From assembly GCA_947499305.1 (NCBI GenBank), contig CANMNN010000033.1, positions 1-45,117 of the forward strand: DNA of 45,117 nt. Direction: 5' to 3'. Numbering within the stretch: the first letter of the stretch is position 1; each line of letters opens with the position of its first letter. Positions 45,066 through 45,117 of this stretch are shown here, one piece after another. The stretch is from an uncultured Arenicella sp. GTDB taxonomy: Bacteria; Pseudomonadota; Gammaproteobacteria; Arenicellales; Arenicellaceae. A program made the position numbers and the translations under genes. A model generated the notes under the pieces. That model searched no databases, was not told the origin of the DNA, and saw only the letters and a program-made list of their open reading frames with translations.

Positions 45066-45117
45066 ACACTTTTTAGCTTAGAAAAATAGTTTTCTTCAAA
45101 CCTCACCGGAGATACTC
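45066..45117 (+). promoter_or_regulatory. Window end with Shine-Dalgarno-like GGAG
   Basis: After the integrase stop there are 52 bases. GGAG at 45108-45111 lies seven to nine bases before the window edge, so a third gene of the operon may start at or just beyond 45117. Nothing else is seen here. Confidence 0.35.

Overview
The window reads as a stretch of a marine-type gammaproteobacterial chromosome of moderate GC content, interrupted on the right by the start of an integrated mobile element. The basis is the gene set: PanP-type aspartate decarboxylase, YhhQ-type queuosine precursor transporter, class III alcohol dehydrogenase, DUF885 lipoprotein and DUF3015 protein. A relative of the Arenicellales is a guess from this combination and is not demonstrated.

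Layout. 1-5.3 kb: queuosine precursor transporter and SDR oxidoreductase, PanP, a small ankyrin protein and a HEAT-like membrane-anchored protein. 5.5-9.8 kb: a secreted GH11 xylanase behind a region rich in inverted repeats, a small secreted cysteine protein, a secreted metallo-beta-lactamase-fold hydrolase and a secreted alpha/beta esterase. 9.9-15.2 kb: a likely branched-chain or aromatic amino-acid catabolic unit, with an Lrp/AsnC regulator divergent from a fused indolepyruvate ferredoxin oxidoreductase and a leucine dehydrogenase. 15.3-20.7 kb: a rhomboid protease coupled by overlapping codons to a zinc-finger/multi-TM/repeat protein, then a DUF885 lipoprotein and a cupin-like protein. 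20.8-30 kb: DoxX, sterol-desaturase-like protein, a 20-bp triple tandem repeat, FrmA, two SDR-type proteins, a second rhomboid, a two-domain GNAT protein, a lipoprotein and a membrane-embedded spermidine-synthase-like enzyme. 30.3-31.05 kb: a BLUF blue-light receptor with an atypical flavin pocket. 31.07-34.84 kb: a purine-base salvage cluster (phosphoribosyltransferase, NCS2 permease, lipoprotein nucleoside 2-deoxyribosyltransferase, adenine deaminase). 35.1-39.4 kb: a cyclic-nucleotide-binding MscS channel, a DUF3015 protein and a DUF4105 protein.

Right end (39.47-45.1 kb, running off the window): a 42-bp 3' fragment of a tRNA, most like elongator tRNA-Met, lies on the minus strand. It is followed by an AT-rich region with two inverted repeats and then by two very large genes joined through a TAATG overlap. 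The second gene (1264 aa) carries a complete C-terminal tyrosine-recombinase catalytic domain plus a degenerate recombinase-like domain at its N terminus. The first gene (521 aa) may carry a third, more decayed one. A Shine-Dalgarno-like GGAG sits in the last ten bases, so a third gene may begin just outside. This looks like the integration module of a genomic island inserted in a tRNA gene, and it is the most interesting part of the window.

Limits: all calls come from reading motifs, codon positions and gene order by eye. No alignments, profile searches or structure predictions were run.
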